DNA of 64,000 bases from the NCBI RefSeq assembly GCF_009695745.1, contig NZ_VUNH01000010.1:1-64000 (forward strand). The letters are read 5' to 3'. The stretch is from Pyramidobacter porci (GTDB lineage: Bacteria; Synergistota; Synergistia; Synergistales; Dethiosulfovibrionaceae). The number at the start of each line of letters is the position of its first letter. Within the stretch, counting starts at the first letter, position 1. The position numbers and the translations under genes are program-made. Shown here piece by piece: positions 34,856 to 42,489 of this stretch. The notes beneath the pieces are model-generated. The model saw only the letters and a list, made by a program, of their open reading frames with translations. It searched no databases and was not told the DNA's origin.

Positions 34856-35896
34856 TTGAATAAATTCGACCATGGCGGAGACGTTTATTCCCGCAACGTT
34901 GCTCTCGATTTCTCTGTCAACCTCAATCCGCTGGGCATGCCGCCGGCGGTGCGCGAAGCGCTGCTTGCGGGCGTCGACTCCTGCGCCAGCTATCCCGATC
35001 CGCACTGCCGCGCGCTGCGGGCGGCGCTGGCCCGCGCGCTCGGCGTCGAGCCGTGGCAGCTGCTCTGCGGCAACGGCGCCGCCGATCTGATCATCCGCCT
35101 CTGCCTGGCCCGAAAGCCCGAAAGAGTGCTGCTCTGCGCGCCGACCTTTTCGGAATACGAGAAAGCCGCGCTGCTCTCCGGCGCTCGGGTGAAGAAGTTC
35201 ATCCTGCGCGAGGAGGACGACTTCGCGCTCGGCGGCGGGATTCTCGGCGAATTGACGGGTTCCGCCGCGCCGGACCTATTCTTCCTCTGCAATCCCAACA
35301 ATCCCACGGGGCAGCTGACCTGTCCCGCGCTGATCGGCCAGATCGCCGCCGTCTGCGAGAAGCGGGGCACGCTGTTCGTTCTCGATGAGTGCTTTCTTCC
35401 CTTCACCGAAGCGCCGTCGGCGCGCCCGCTGCTGAACGCGCATCCGCACCTGGTCATCGTCGACGCGTTCACCAAGCTCTACGCCATGGCCGGCCTGCGG
35501 CTGGGCTTCATGATTTCGTCCGACCGCCGGCTGGTCGAAAGGGTCGCCGACTTCGGCCAGAGTTGGAGTGTCTCCGTCCCGGCGCAGACGGCCGGCCTCG
35601 CGGCGCTGTCCGGCGGCGGAGAATGGAGCGCCCGCACCCGCGTCGTCGTCGCGGCAGAACTCGCCTTCGTCCGCGCCGGGCTGCGCGAACTGGGCTTCAA
35701 AGTCTACGACGGCAGCGCCAACTACGTGCTCTTCCGCAGCGAAAAGCCCCTCAGCGAGGCAATGCTGGCGCAGGGCATCCTGATCCGTTCCTGCGCCAAT
35801 TACACGGGGCTTGACGAACGCTATTACCGCGTCGGCGTCAAACGCCGCGCCGAAAACGAACGGCTGCTCGCCGCCCTGCGCCGCGCGCTGGCGTGA
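34856..35896 (+). CDS. cobD: Threonine-phosphate decarboxylase (CobD type aminotransferase-fold enzyme)
   Basis: A 346-residue PLP enzyme of the histidinol-phosphate aminotransferase fold. The N-terminus NKFDHGGDVYSRNVALDFSVNLNPLG is typical of CobD, CNPNNPTGQ precedes the cofactor-binding LDECFLPFTE, and the Schiff-base lysine is in DAFTKLYAMAGLRLG. It makes (R)-1-amino-2-propanol phosphate for the cobalamin arm attached by CbiB. Start is TTG at 34856 with GGGAGG 7 nt upstream. A nested hairpin (CTGGC/GCCAG enclosing CTTTC/GAAAG, about 34813-34840) lies in the leader. It is 5.5 kb from the main cobalamin cluster. Confidence 0.87.
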   Translation: MNKFDHGGDVYSRNVALDFSVNLNPLGMPPAVREALLAGVDSCASYPDPHCRALRAALARALGVEPWQLLCGNGAADLIIRLCLARKPERVLLCAPTFSEYEKAALLSGARVKKFILREEDDFALGGGILGELTGSAAPDLFFLCNPNNPTGQLTCPALIGQIAAVCEKRGTLFVLDECFLPFTEAPSARPLLNAHPHLVIVDAFTKLYAMAGLRLGFMISSDRRLVERVADFGQSWSVSVPAQTAGLAALSGGGEWSARTRVVVAAELAFVRAGLRELGFKVYDGSANYVLFRSEKPLSEAMLAQGILIRSCANYTGLDERYYRVGVKRRAENERLLAALRRALA

Positions 35897-35920
35897 GAAA
35901 CGAAGAAAGAAGGAATGAAC

Positions 35921-36544
35921 GTGAAACTGCTTTTGACCGGCTTCGAGCCCTTCGGCGGCGAGACGATCAACCCCGCGCAGGAGGCGCTGGCGCTGGTGTC
36001 CGATCGGATCGGCGCGCTGGAAATCATCAAGCGGATCCTGCCTGTCGCCTTCGGCACGTCCATCGCCGAGGTCCGCGCCGCGCTGCGCGAACATCGGCCC
36101 GACGCCGTGCTCTGCGTCGGCCAGGCGGGCGGCCGCATGGAAGTCACGCCGGAGCGCGTGGCGCTGAACCTGAACGACGCGCGCATCCCCGACAACAAGG
36201 GCAACCAACCCGTGGACGAGCCGGTCTTCGCCGACGGCCCCGCAGCCTATTTCACCACGCTGCCTCTCAGGGAAATGGTCGCCGCCATCCATGCCGCCGG
36301 GCTGCCGGCGCGCGTGTCCAACACAGCAGGTCTGTTCGTCTGCAACCACGTGATGTACGGCGTGCTTTACCATCTCGCCCACGAACTGCCCGGCGCCATC
36401 GGCGGTTTCATGCACGTGCCTTACGCGCCCGAACAGGCCGTCCGCCAGTCTGCGCCCCAGCCTTCCATGTCCAAAAACGACATCGCCCGGGCCATCGCCG
36501 CCGCCATCAGCGCCATCGAGCGTCATCTCACGGCGCGACGGTAA
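35921..36544 (+). CDS. pcp: Pyroglutamyl-peptidase I
   Basis: A 207-residue cytoplasmic cysteine peptidase that removes N-terminal pyroglutamate. KLLLTGFEPFGGETINPA is the signature opening; the catalytic Glu is in GGRMEVTPERVALN, Cys in SNTAGLFVCNHVMYG and His in GGFMHVPYAPEQ. The GTG at 35921 is preferred: GAAGGA at 35909-35914 is 6 nt away, whereas the ATG at 35915 directly abuts it, and family members usually begin MKxLxTGF. It lies 24 bp after cobD and is probably co-transcribed. Confidence 0.93.
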   Translation: MKLLLTGFEPFGGETINPAQEALALVSDRIGALEIIKRILPVAFGTSIAEVRAALREHRPDAVLCVGQAGGRMEVTPERVALNLNDARIPDNKGNQPVDEPVFADGPAAYFTTLPLREMVAAIHAAGLPARVSNTAGLFVCNHVMYGVLYHLAHELPGAIGGFMHVPYAPEQAVRQSAPQPSMSKNDIARAIAAAISAIERHLTARR

Positions 36545-36611
36545 ATCCCGAACAATGGACGGAAGCATCCATTCCGCACCAGCGTTGACCGCACAACGCA
36601 AACACCGACAC

Positions 36612-36654
36612 AAAAAGGGCGCCGCTTTCCCGATGCGAAAGCGGCGCCCTTTTT
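36612..36654 (+). terminator. Terminator after pcp
   Basis: AAAAAGGGCGCCGCTTTC (36612-36629) pairs perfectly with GAAAGCGGCGCCCTTTTT (36637-36654). Symmetric A and T runs make it bidirectional, so it may also end mnmE transcription coming from the right. Confidence 0.93.
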
Positions 36655-36701
36655 ATCGAAGCGGCAATCTTATTATTTCTCAATTAAAAAGCCCAACGGA
36701 A

Positions 36702-36782
36702 GGGCACTGCGAGGGAGATCCCCAAAGCGAGCTGCGCAGCAGTCGGGATAGTTCCGAGCGACGGAATTTCCTCGCAGCGCCC
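36702..36782. repeat. Palindromic intergenic element, copy 2
   Basis: GGGCACTGCGAGGGAG (36702-36717) faces TTTCCTCGCAGCGCCC (36767-36782), the same outer arms as the element at 7231-7320. An inner hairpin TTCCG/CGGAA lies at about 36752-36766. The 494-bp gap from pcp to mnmE holds only this element, the terminator and parS site 3. Confidence 0.7.
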
Positions 36783-36938
36783 GGCAAACTGTGCTCGCCT
36801 TGCCGCGGGGGCGTCCGAAAATCTGCGCACGACGCGGCGTCCTCTGATGCATTCGGGAACTTTCATATATTTCCACTCCTTGCGTTGTGGACGATTTCAT
36901 CGCCCAACCCCGAGCCGCCGCCGGACGACCGCTGTGAA

Positions 36939-36954
36939 TGTTCCACGTGGAACA
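36939..36954. promoter_or_regulatory. parS site 3 (ParB/Spo0J binding)
   Basis: TGTTCCACGTGGAACA within a 22-bp perfect palindrome (36936-36957), 85 bp from the end of mnmE. It is identical in core to the sites at 16605 and 26446. Confidence 0.92.
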
Positions 36955-37038
36955 TTCTTTCTGATCAACGCCAGGTAATCCAGGAGGCACCGTGCGCCGG
37001 GCGTCCCTCGGATCTCCCCCCACGAAAGACTCCCAACG

Positions 37039-38406
37039 CTATTTGCCGATGCAGAAGCGGCCGAAAATCTCGTGCAGCAAATCTTCGTCGCGGTCGCCGC
37101 CGAGGATGCGGGAGAGCGAACGGCGGGCGTCGCCGACGCAGCCGGAGACGAGCGCCTGATCGAGACCGTCGCCGAGAGCTTTCAGTCCCGTGCCGACGCT
37201 GGCGATGGCGCCGCGCAGCTCCTCCACCTGACGCGAGCTGGCGTTCAGTCCCGTGTCGAGCGCGCCGGTGCCGGAGACGAGGCCGACGAGGGATTCTTTC
37301 AGCTCGTCGAGGCGCAGTCCCTCGGCCGCAGAGACGGAGATCACCGTACTGGCGGGGATCAGGGCCGTCAGCGAGGCTTCGCTGATCTGCTGCGGCAGGT
37401 CGGCCTTGTTGAGGACGACGAGGTGCGGCGTGTCGGCCAGCTCGTGGACGCGGTCCACGTCCTCCTGATGAAGCGGTTCGCTGCCGTCGATCACCCAGAC
37501 GCAGACGTCGGCCTCTTTCATGGCGGCGCGGGCGCGCTCGACGCCGATGGCTTCCACTTCGTCGTGATAGTTCTCGGTGATGCCGGCGGTGTCGACGAGG
37601 CGCAGCGGGATACCGCGGTAGGTGAGCACGGCTTCGATGACGTCGCGCGTGGTACCGGGGATGGCGGTGACGATGGCGCGTGATTCCTTGAGCAGGGCGT
37701 TGAGCAGCGACGATTTGCCGGCGTTGGGGCGGCCGACGATGGCGACGCGGATGCCCTCGCGCAGGATGACGCCGGAAGAGCAGCGCTCGAGCAGATCCGC
37801 CAGCGACTGACGCACCACCTCGAGGCGGTCGGCCAGCGACTCGTCGGCGATGTAGGGCACGTCTTCCTCGGGAAAGTCGAGGCCGACTTCGATCTCCGCG
37901 CCGAGGGCGGTCAGTTCCTCGTAAATCTCGCCGACGGCGCGCGTCAGCTCGCCGTCCAGCGTGCGGTTGGCGGCGCGCAGGGCCTCGTTGCTGCGGGCCT
38001 GGATCAGCGCGCCGACGGCTTCGGCCTGCGAGAGGTCGAGGCGGCCGTTTTCGAAGGCGCGGCGGGTGTACTCGCCGGGCAGGGCCATGCGCGCGCCGCC
38101 GGAGATCAGCAGTTCGAGGCAGCGCTGCGCCGCCAGGCTGCCGCCGTGGCAGTGCAGCTCTACCAGATCCTCGCCGGTATAGCTGTGAGGAGCGCGAAAC
38201 GGCAGCACGAGAATGTGGTCGATCACTTCCCCCGCCTCGTCGAGCAGCACGGCGTTACGCGCGAAACGCGGTTTCAGCGGCGCCCCGGTCTGAAGACGCA
38301 CCTGACGCTGCGCGATCGCCCAAGCGTCGGGCCCCGAAAGCCGCACAATGGCAATGCCGCTGTTTCCCCAAGCCGTTGAAATTGCCGCGATCGTGTCTCC
38401 AAACAC
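37039..38406 (-). CDS. mnmE: tRNA uridine-5-carboxymethylaminomethyl(34) synthesis GTPase
   Basis: A 455-residue GTPase that, with MnmG, modifies the wobble uridine of certain tRNAs. The N-terminal folate-binding domain opens GDTIAAISTAWGNSGIAIVRLSG; the G domain has GRPNAGKS at 225-232, DTAG near 273 and NKAD near 340; the protein ends in CIGK, the catalytic CxGK motif. GTG at 38406 is chosen, with GGGGAGG 8 nt upstream; a GTG three codons earlier abuts that site and a longer frame reaches 38637. In many bacteria mnmE lies near oriC, consistent with the parS sites here. Confidence 0.96.
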   Translation of the reverse strand: MFGDTIAAISTAWGNSGIAIVRLSGPDAWAIAQRQVRLQTGAPLKPRFARNAVLLDEAGEVIDHILVLPFRAPHSYTGEDLVELHCHGGSLAAQRCLELLISGGARMALPGEYTRRAFENGRLDLSQAEAVGALIQARSNEALRAANRTLDGELTRAVGEIYEELTALGAEIEVGLDFPEEDVPYIADESLADRLEVVRQSLADLLERCSSGVILREGIRVAIVGRPNAGKSSLLNALLKESRAIVTAIPGTTRDVIEAVLTYRGIPLRLVDTAGITENYHDEVEAIGVERARAAMKEADVCVWVIDGSEPLHQEDVDRVHELADTPHLVVLNKADLPQQISEASLTALIPASTVISVSAAEGLRLDELKESLVGLVSGTGALDTGLNASSRQVEELRGAIASVGTGLKALGDGLDQALVSGCVGDARRSLSRILGGDRDEDLLHEIFGRFCIGK

Positions 38407-38578
38407 AACGGTCACCTCCCCGAAAGAGTCGCCTTGCTTTCCCGTCCGTGATTTCTCGATTTTATTATAGCAGCGCGCAAATTCATTATGACGATTCCTA
38501 TTTAAAAATTCAAGAGGGAGGCGGATTCTTTCGCCGCGCCACCGGATCGGCGCCCCTTTCGGGGACGCAAGGATTCTC

Positions 38579-38607
38579 TTGACAACGGCGGCTCTTCGTG
38601 CTATAAA
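38579..38607 (+). promoter_or_regulatory. Predicted promoter of the Trp-leader operon
   Basis: A consensus TTGACA (38579-38584) and TATAAA (38602-38607) with a 17-nt spacer, 45 nt before the leader-peptide ATG. Confidence 0.82.
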
Positions 38608-38651
38608 ATGCGCCAAGCAATTCCCAATCTTTTGCAAAGGCGTGAACTTTC

Positions 38652-38765
38652 ATGATCTCGGCAACCATCCATATCCATAACAGTTTTGACAACGGCATGT
38701 GGTGGCGCAGCGTGGGGACTCTCTTCGACGAGGACCGACGCGCTGTCGTGCTGCGGTCTGAATAA
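38652..38765 (+). CDS. Putative tryptophan attenuation leader peptide (37 aa)
   Basis: A 37-codon frame beginning MISATIHIHNS with tandem Trp codons at residues 17-18 (38700-38705) in the context GMWWRS, close to the KGWWRTS of the E. coli trpL peptide. AAAGGCG lies about ten bases upstream. It is bounded by a strong promoter and a strong terminator. Fifteen bases after the Trp codons, CTCTTCG (38721-38727) can pair with CGAAGAG (38779-38785), which overlaps the 5' arm of the terminator. Stalling at scarce Trp would therefore favour read-through into the transporter gene at 38982. Function is inferred from this layout; no homology search was possible. Confidence 0.65.
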   Translation: MISATIHIHNSFDNGMWWRSVGTLFDEDRRAVVLRSE

Positions 38766-38780
38766 ATCCGTCCGGATACG

Positions 38781-38819
38781 AAGAGCCGGTTCCCATTCAT
38801 GCGGGAACCGGCTCTTTTT
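38781..38819 (+). terminator. Attenuator terminator of the Trp-leader operon
   Basis: AGAGCCGGTTCCC (38782-38794) pairs perfectly with GGGAACCGGCTCT (38803-38815), followed by TTTTT. Its first bases are shared with the candidate antiterminator pairing segment CGAAGAG. The next gene begins 163 bp further on. Confidence 0.88.
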
Positions 38820-38981
38820 CGTTTATCTTCCGTTCGGCGTCTGGAAAGGGGGAATGTCCATGGAGCCCCGGTTGGCGGCTCAAACAAGACGAACATCGCA
38901 GCGTGCGGAATTCGGCGGCCGTCGTCGGCCGGACTTCACGGATCCTCGCGGGATCCCGTTCATCTCAGGGAGGTTTTTGTC

Positions 38982-40151
38982 ATGCAGTTCACTCAGCTTC
39001 AGTCGATTCTCGTCGTTCTCGGCTTCTTCACCGTCGGCGATCTGATCGCCTCGCGCACCCGGGCGCTCGTTTCCATGCGCTTCGTCTCCTCGGGCATGAT
39101 TCTCGCCGCTTTCTGGCTGGGGATGCCCGCGGACTTGTTCAAGACCACGGGGCTGATGAGTCTGGCGATGACGTTCATTCCCGTGCTGATGGTGCACATG
39201 GGCACGATGATCGACGGCCGGGCCATGCTGGCGCAGTACCGCACCGTGCTGATCGCGCTGGCGACCATGTGCGCCGCTTCGGCCGCCGTGATTCTGATCG
39301 GAAGTCCGCTGATCGGCATGAACTTCGCCCTCACCGCCACCGGTCCCATTTCCGGCGGTAACGTGGCCATGCTGATCATGAGCGAAGCCGCCCAGGCCAA
39401 AGGGCTGAACGACATCCTTGTGTTCATCACGATGCTCTTGATTCTGCAGGGTTTCATCGGCGTGCCCATCGCCAGTCTCTGCCTGCGCCGCGAAGCGCGC
39501 CGCCTCAAGGCCGCCTTCGCCGCCGGCGGGCAGGCTGCGGAAACCGAAGCTGAAAAGAGCGAGCGCAGAAAGCCGATCCCCGCGCTGCCCAAAAAACTGC
39601 GCACGCCGTTCGTGCTGCTGTGCAAGAGCTTTCTCGTCGCCGCCCTGGCCGTCGCCGCCGCGCAGGCGACCGGCAACCGCGTCCATCCCTTCGTGATGGC
39701 GCTCGTCTTCGGCGTCGCCTCCTACGAGCTGGGCTTTCTCGAAGGGCGCATCCTCGACATCGCCGCCTCCAGCGGCCTCTCCATGTTCATCATGCTTCTG
39801 CCCACGTACGTCAACCTCAGCAGGGCCACGCCGCAGATGGTGCTGTCGCTCTTCTACCCGATCGCCGTGTCCTTCGCCGCCGCCGTGATCGGCCTGGTTG
39901 CCTCGGCGTACCTGATCAGCCGCTTCGCGAAAAGCTCGTTCGACATGACGCTGGCCATCGGCGCCTGCTGCCTGATCGGCTTCCCCGGCACCTACATCGT
40001 CGCCGACGAAGTGTCGCGCAGCTTCGGCGACACGCCCGCGGAAAAGGAGTTCATCGAAAGCCGCATCATGCCGCAGATGCTCGTTTCCGGCTTCACGACC
40101 GTTACAATAGCTTCGGTGTTCCTGGCCGGCTTTCTGGTCAACTTCATGTGA
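38982..40151 (+). CDS. Polytopic membrane protein, putative transporter
   Basis: A 389-residue protein with about ten hydrophobic segments and a short charged cytoplasmic loop around residues 175-205 (LRREARRLKAAF...EAEKSERRKP). Two halves show similar glycine-rich segments (TATGPISGGNVAMLIMSEA near 120 and GACCLIGFPGTYIVADEVSRSFG near 328), suggesting an inverted-repeat secondary carrier somewhat like glutamate:Na+ symporters, but I do not recognise the family. The ATG at 38982 follows CAGGGAGG by 8 nt. It lies behind the Trp-codon attenuator and 24 bp ahead of an M20 hydrolase gene, so uptake of tryptophan or a tryptophan conjugate is a hypothesis. Confidence 0.75.
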   Translation: MQFTQLQSILVVLGFFTVGDLIASRTRALVSMRFVSSGMILAAFWLGMPADLFKTTGLMSLAMTFIPVLMVHMGTMIDGRAMLAQYRTVLIALATMCAASAAVILIGSPLIGMNFALTATGPISGGNVAMLIMSEAAQAKGLNDILVFITMLLILQGFIGVPIASLCLRREARRLKAAFAAGGQAAETEAEKSERRKPIPALPKKLRTPFVLLCKSFLVAALAVAAAQATGNRVHPFVMALVFGVASYELGFLEGRILDIAASSGLSMFIMLLPTYVNLSRATPQMVLSLFYPIAVSFAAAVIGLVASAYLISRFAKSSFDMTLAIGACCLIGFPGTYIVADEVSRSFGDTPAEKEFIESRIMPQMLVSGFTTVTIASVFLAGFLVNFM

Positions 40152-40175
40152 TCTCGAGAAAGGGAGAATAAAGTC

Positions 40176-41378
40176 ATGGACAAAACGAAGATCCTCGCGC
40201 TGGCCGCTCAGGCCGAAGACGAAATGACCGCGCTCCGTCACGAGCTTCATCGTCACCCCGAATTGGGCTGGCAGGAAGTGCGCACCACCGACGCGATCGA
40301 ACGCGAGCTGAGAAAGATCGGCTGCGCCATCCTCCGCCGCGGCTTCGCCGGCACGCGCTGCGGCATCGTCTGCGACGTCAATCCCGACTCGCCCGGCCCC
40401 TGCGTGGCCGTTCGCGCCGATATCGACGCGCTGGCCGTGGCGCGCGAGGACAACGATCTGGAATACGCCTCCGCCGCCCCCGGCGTCATGCACGCCTGCG
40501 GACACGACGCCCACGCCGCTTCGCTGCTGGGCGCGGCCAAGATCTTCAAGGCGCTCGAAAAAGAGCTGCCCGGCCGCGTGCGCCTCATGTTCCAGCCCTC
40601 GGAAGAGCAGGCCACCGCGCCCGGCGCCAAAGCCCTCATCGAAGAGGGCATGCTCGACGGCGTCGACGCCGTCATCGGCTATCACGTGCGCGCCGGCGCG
40701 CCCGAAGGCGAAATCCAGTTCACGCCCGGGGCCGCCACCACTTCCGGCGACATCTGGGAACTCGACGTCGTCGGCAAAGGGGGCCACGGCAGCCGCCCGC
40801 AGGACGCCGTCGATCCCACCGTCGCCGCCGCGCAGATCATCTGCGCCCTGCAGACCGTCGTCAGCCGCGAGATCCCGCCCGGCGAGCGCGTCGTCATCAG
40901 CATCGGTACGCTCAAAAGCGGCAGCGCCGTCAACGTCATCCCCGAAAAGTGCGAGATCACCGGCAACATCCGCACCACCAACCCCGATATCCGCGCCACG
41001 CTGCCCGAACGCATCGAGCGCATCGCCCAGGGCGTCGGCCTGGCCATGCGCTGCCGCACCGACTTCCGTTTCATCCCCGTCTATCCCAGCGTCGTCAACG
41101 ACGAAGCCATGGGGCTGCTGCTCGAAGAGGCGGCCGGAGAACTGTTCGGCGCCGAAAAAGTGAAGCGCGTCCCCATCTCCTCCGGCTCCGACGATTTCAA
41201 CTTTTACTCCGCCGAACGCCCGTCCATTTATTTCAACGTCGGCATGGGCGGCCTCGGCACGCCCTACGCCGCCGCCCACCACTCGCCCCAGTTCCGCACC
41301 AACGACGCCATCCTCAAAACCTGCGCCGCCGCCGTCGTCGCCACGGCGTGCAAATTTTTGGAAGCGAAAACGAAATAA
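40176..41378 (+). CDS. M20D family amidohydrolase (IAA-amino acid hydrolase / aminoacylase type)
   Basis: A 400-residue cytoplasmic metallohydrolase. HELHRHPELGWQEVRTTD, VMHACGHDAHAASLLGA and MFQPSEEQATAPGAKALIEEG are the M20D ligand motifs, and a dimerisation domain is inserted near 185-300 (GKGGHGSRPQDAVDPTVAAAQI). Such enzymes cleave amide bonds in N-acyl or indole-acyl amino acids and dipeptides. It starts 24 bp after the membrane protein gene, with AAAGGGAG upstream, and shares its attenuated promoter, so the two likely take up and hydrolyse the same compound. Confidence 0.88.
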   Translation: MDKTKILALAAQAEDEMTALRHELHRHPELGWQEVRTTDAIERELRKIGCAILRRGFAGTRCGIVCDVNPDSPGPCVAVRADIDALAVAREDNDLEYASAAPGVMHACGHDAHAASLLGAAKIFKALEKELPGRVRLMFQPSEEQATAPGAKALIEEGMLDGVDAVIGYHVRAGAPEGEIQFTPGAATTSGDIWELDVVGKGGHGSRPQDAVDPTVAAAQIICALQTVVSREIPPGERVVISIGTLKSGSAVNVIPEKCEITGNIRTTNPDIRATLPERIERIAQGVGLAMRCRTDFRFIPVYPSVVNDEAMGLLLEEAAGELFGAEKVKRVPISSGSDDFNFYSAERPSIYFNVGMGGLGTPYAAAHHSPQFRTNDAILKTCAAAVVATACKFLEAKTK

Positions 41379-41394
41379 AAGCGCCGATACGGCC

Positions 41395-41439
41395 GAGGCC
41401 GCCTTTTTCCCGCTCTCAAGCGGGTCAAAAGACGGCCTC
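41395..41439 (+). terminator. Hairpin after the M20D gene
   Basis: GAGGCCG (41395-41401) and CGGCCTC (41433-41439) enclose CTTTT/AAAAG and an inner CCCGCT/AGCGGG stem. It lacks a T-run, so termination may be inefficient. Just beyond, GCCTTTTCGTGAG occurs twice (41466, 41499), each able to form a TTTTC-GTGA-GAAAA mini-hairpin. Confidence 0.45.
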
Positions 41440-41575
41440 GCGCCGTGCGTTCCGTAGTGTTATCTGCCTTTTCGTGAGGAAACGGCCATCTGCAAAGTGC
41501 CTTTTCGTGAGAAAATTTTACCAGGAAGGGCATCCCATCTGTTTTTGACTCGCTTCTTGTCTGGAAGGCGCTATT

Positions 41576-42340
41576 TTATTTCCGGCGCGGCTTTATGACC
41601 AGCGCGCGGATCTTTTCCTCGATGATCTCCCAGAAGATCCACAGCGGGATCGAAAGGACCATCAGCGCCGTGAACAGGACCTTCACGCCCACCGTCGGCC
41701 CCGAGGTCAGCTCGGCCCCCAGGAGCGACAGCACCGCCATGCCGGGAGCGCGCCCCAGCAGGCAGACCAGCGACAGCGGCAGCAGTCTCAGTTTCGTCAT
41801 GCCGGCGATGAAGCACACCGCGTCGTCGGGCAGCGCCGGCAACAGGAAGATCATGAAGAACATCGTGTAGCCGCCTTTCGTCAGCAGCGAGTCGAAACGC
41901 TTCATCACGCCGTCGGGCACGAGGCGGCGCACGAATCTCTCTCCCAGCAGACGCGCCAGCAGCATGGCGAGCAGACTGCCCAGCGCCAGTCCCAGCGTCG
42001 TCAGCGCCCAGCCTTTCCAGAAGCCGAACACGAAACCGCCGGCCAGCGCCACTGCCTGCCCGGGAATCGGCGCGAACAACACCTGCAGCACCTGAACGCC
42101 CACAAAGAACCACGGCGCCGACGCGCCCTTGCGCAGCAGCAGGTCGCGAAAGCTCCGCGGGTCGGCGAAAAACTGCCCGACGAACGACTGCCATCGTCCG
42201 GCAACATCCTTGGGCAGCAGCCACAACGCCGCCTCATACACGGCGAACATCGCCGCCGCGATCGCGCAAGCGGCCACGACGACCGCCGCCAGCCCCGCCG
42301 CCTTGCGCCGCAGCAGGGCGAAAAACTCACTTTTGTTCAC
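41576..42340 (-). CDS. VTT-domain (TVP38/TMEM64, DedA-like) membrane protein
   Basis: A 254-residue inner-membrane protein with about six hydrophobic segments. QVLFAPIPGQAVALAGGFVFGFWKG is the hallmark of the VTT/SNARE-associated domain, and LPALPDDAVCFIAGMTKLRL and CLLGRAPGMAVLSLLG carry its acidic and Arg-Gly-Pro residues. Members are linked to lipid scrambling or undecaprenyl-phosphate recycling. Start is GTG at 42340 with GGAGGATG upstream. It is divergent from the J-like-domain gene. Confidence 0.85.
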   Translation of the reverse strand: MNKSEFFALLRRKAAGLAAVVVAACAIAAAMFAVYEAALWLLPKDVAGRWQSFVGQFFADPRSFRDLLLRKGASAPWFFVGVQVLQVLFAPIPGQAVALAGGFVFGFWKGWALTTLGLALGSLLAMLLARLLGERFVRRLVPDGVMKRFDSLLTKGGYTMFFMIFLLPALPDDAVCFIAGMTKLRLLPLSLVCLLGRAPGMAVLSLLGAELTSGPTVGVKVLFTALMVLSIPLWIFWEIIEEKIRALVIKPRRK

Positions 42341-42489
42341 CGGGGCATCCTCCGTTCAGATATGCGCCATCCCCTCGCTGCGGGCGGCGGCAAACCGCCC
42401 CTGCGCCGGCGAAAGGATTCTTTTTCGCTCCATTTTACGCTACAATAGAGGCTGTTTCCCCAGCCTCCTCCAAAGGAGTGGTTTCCTTG

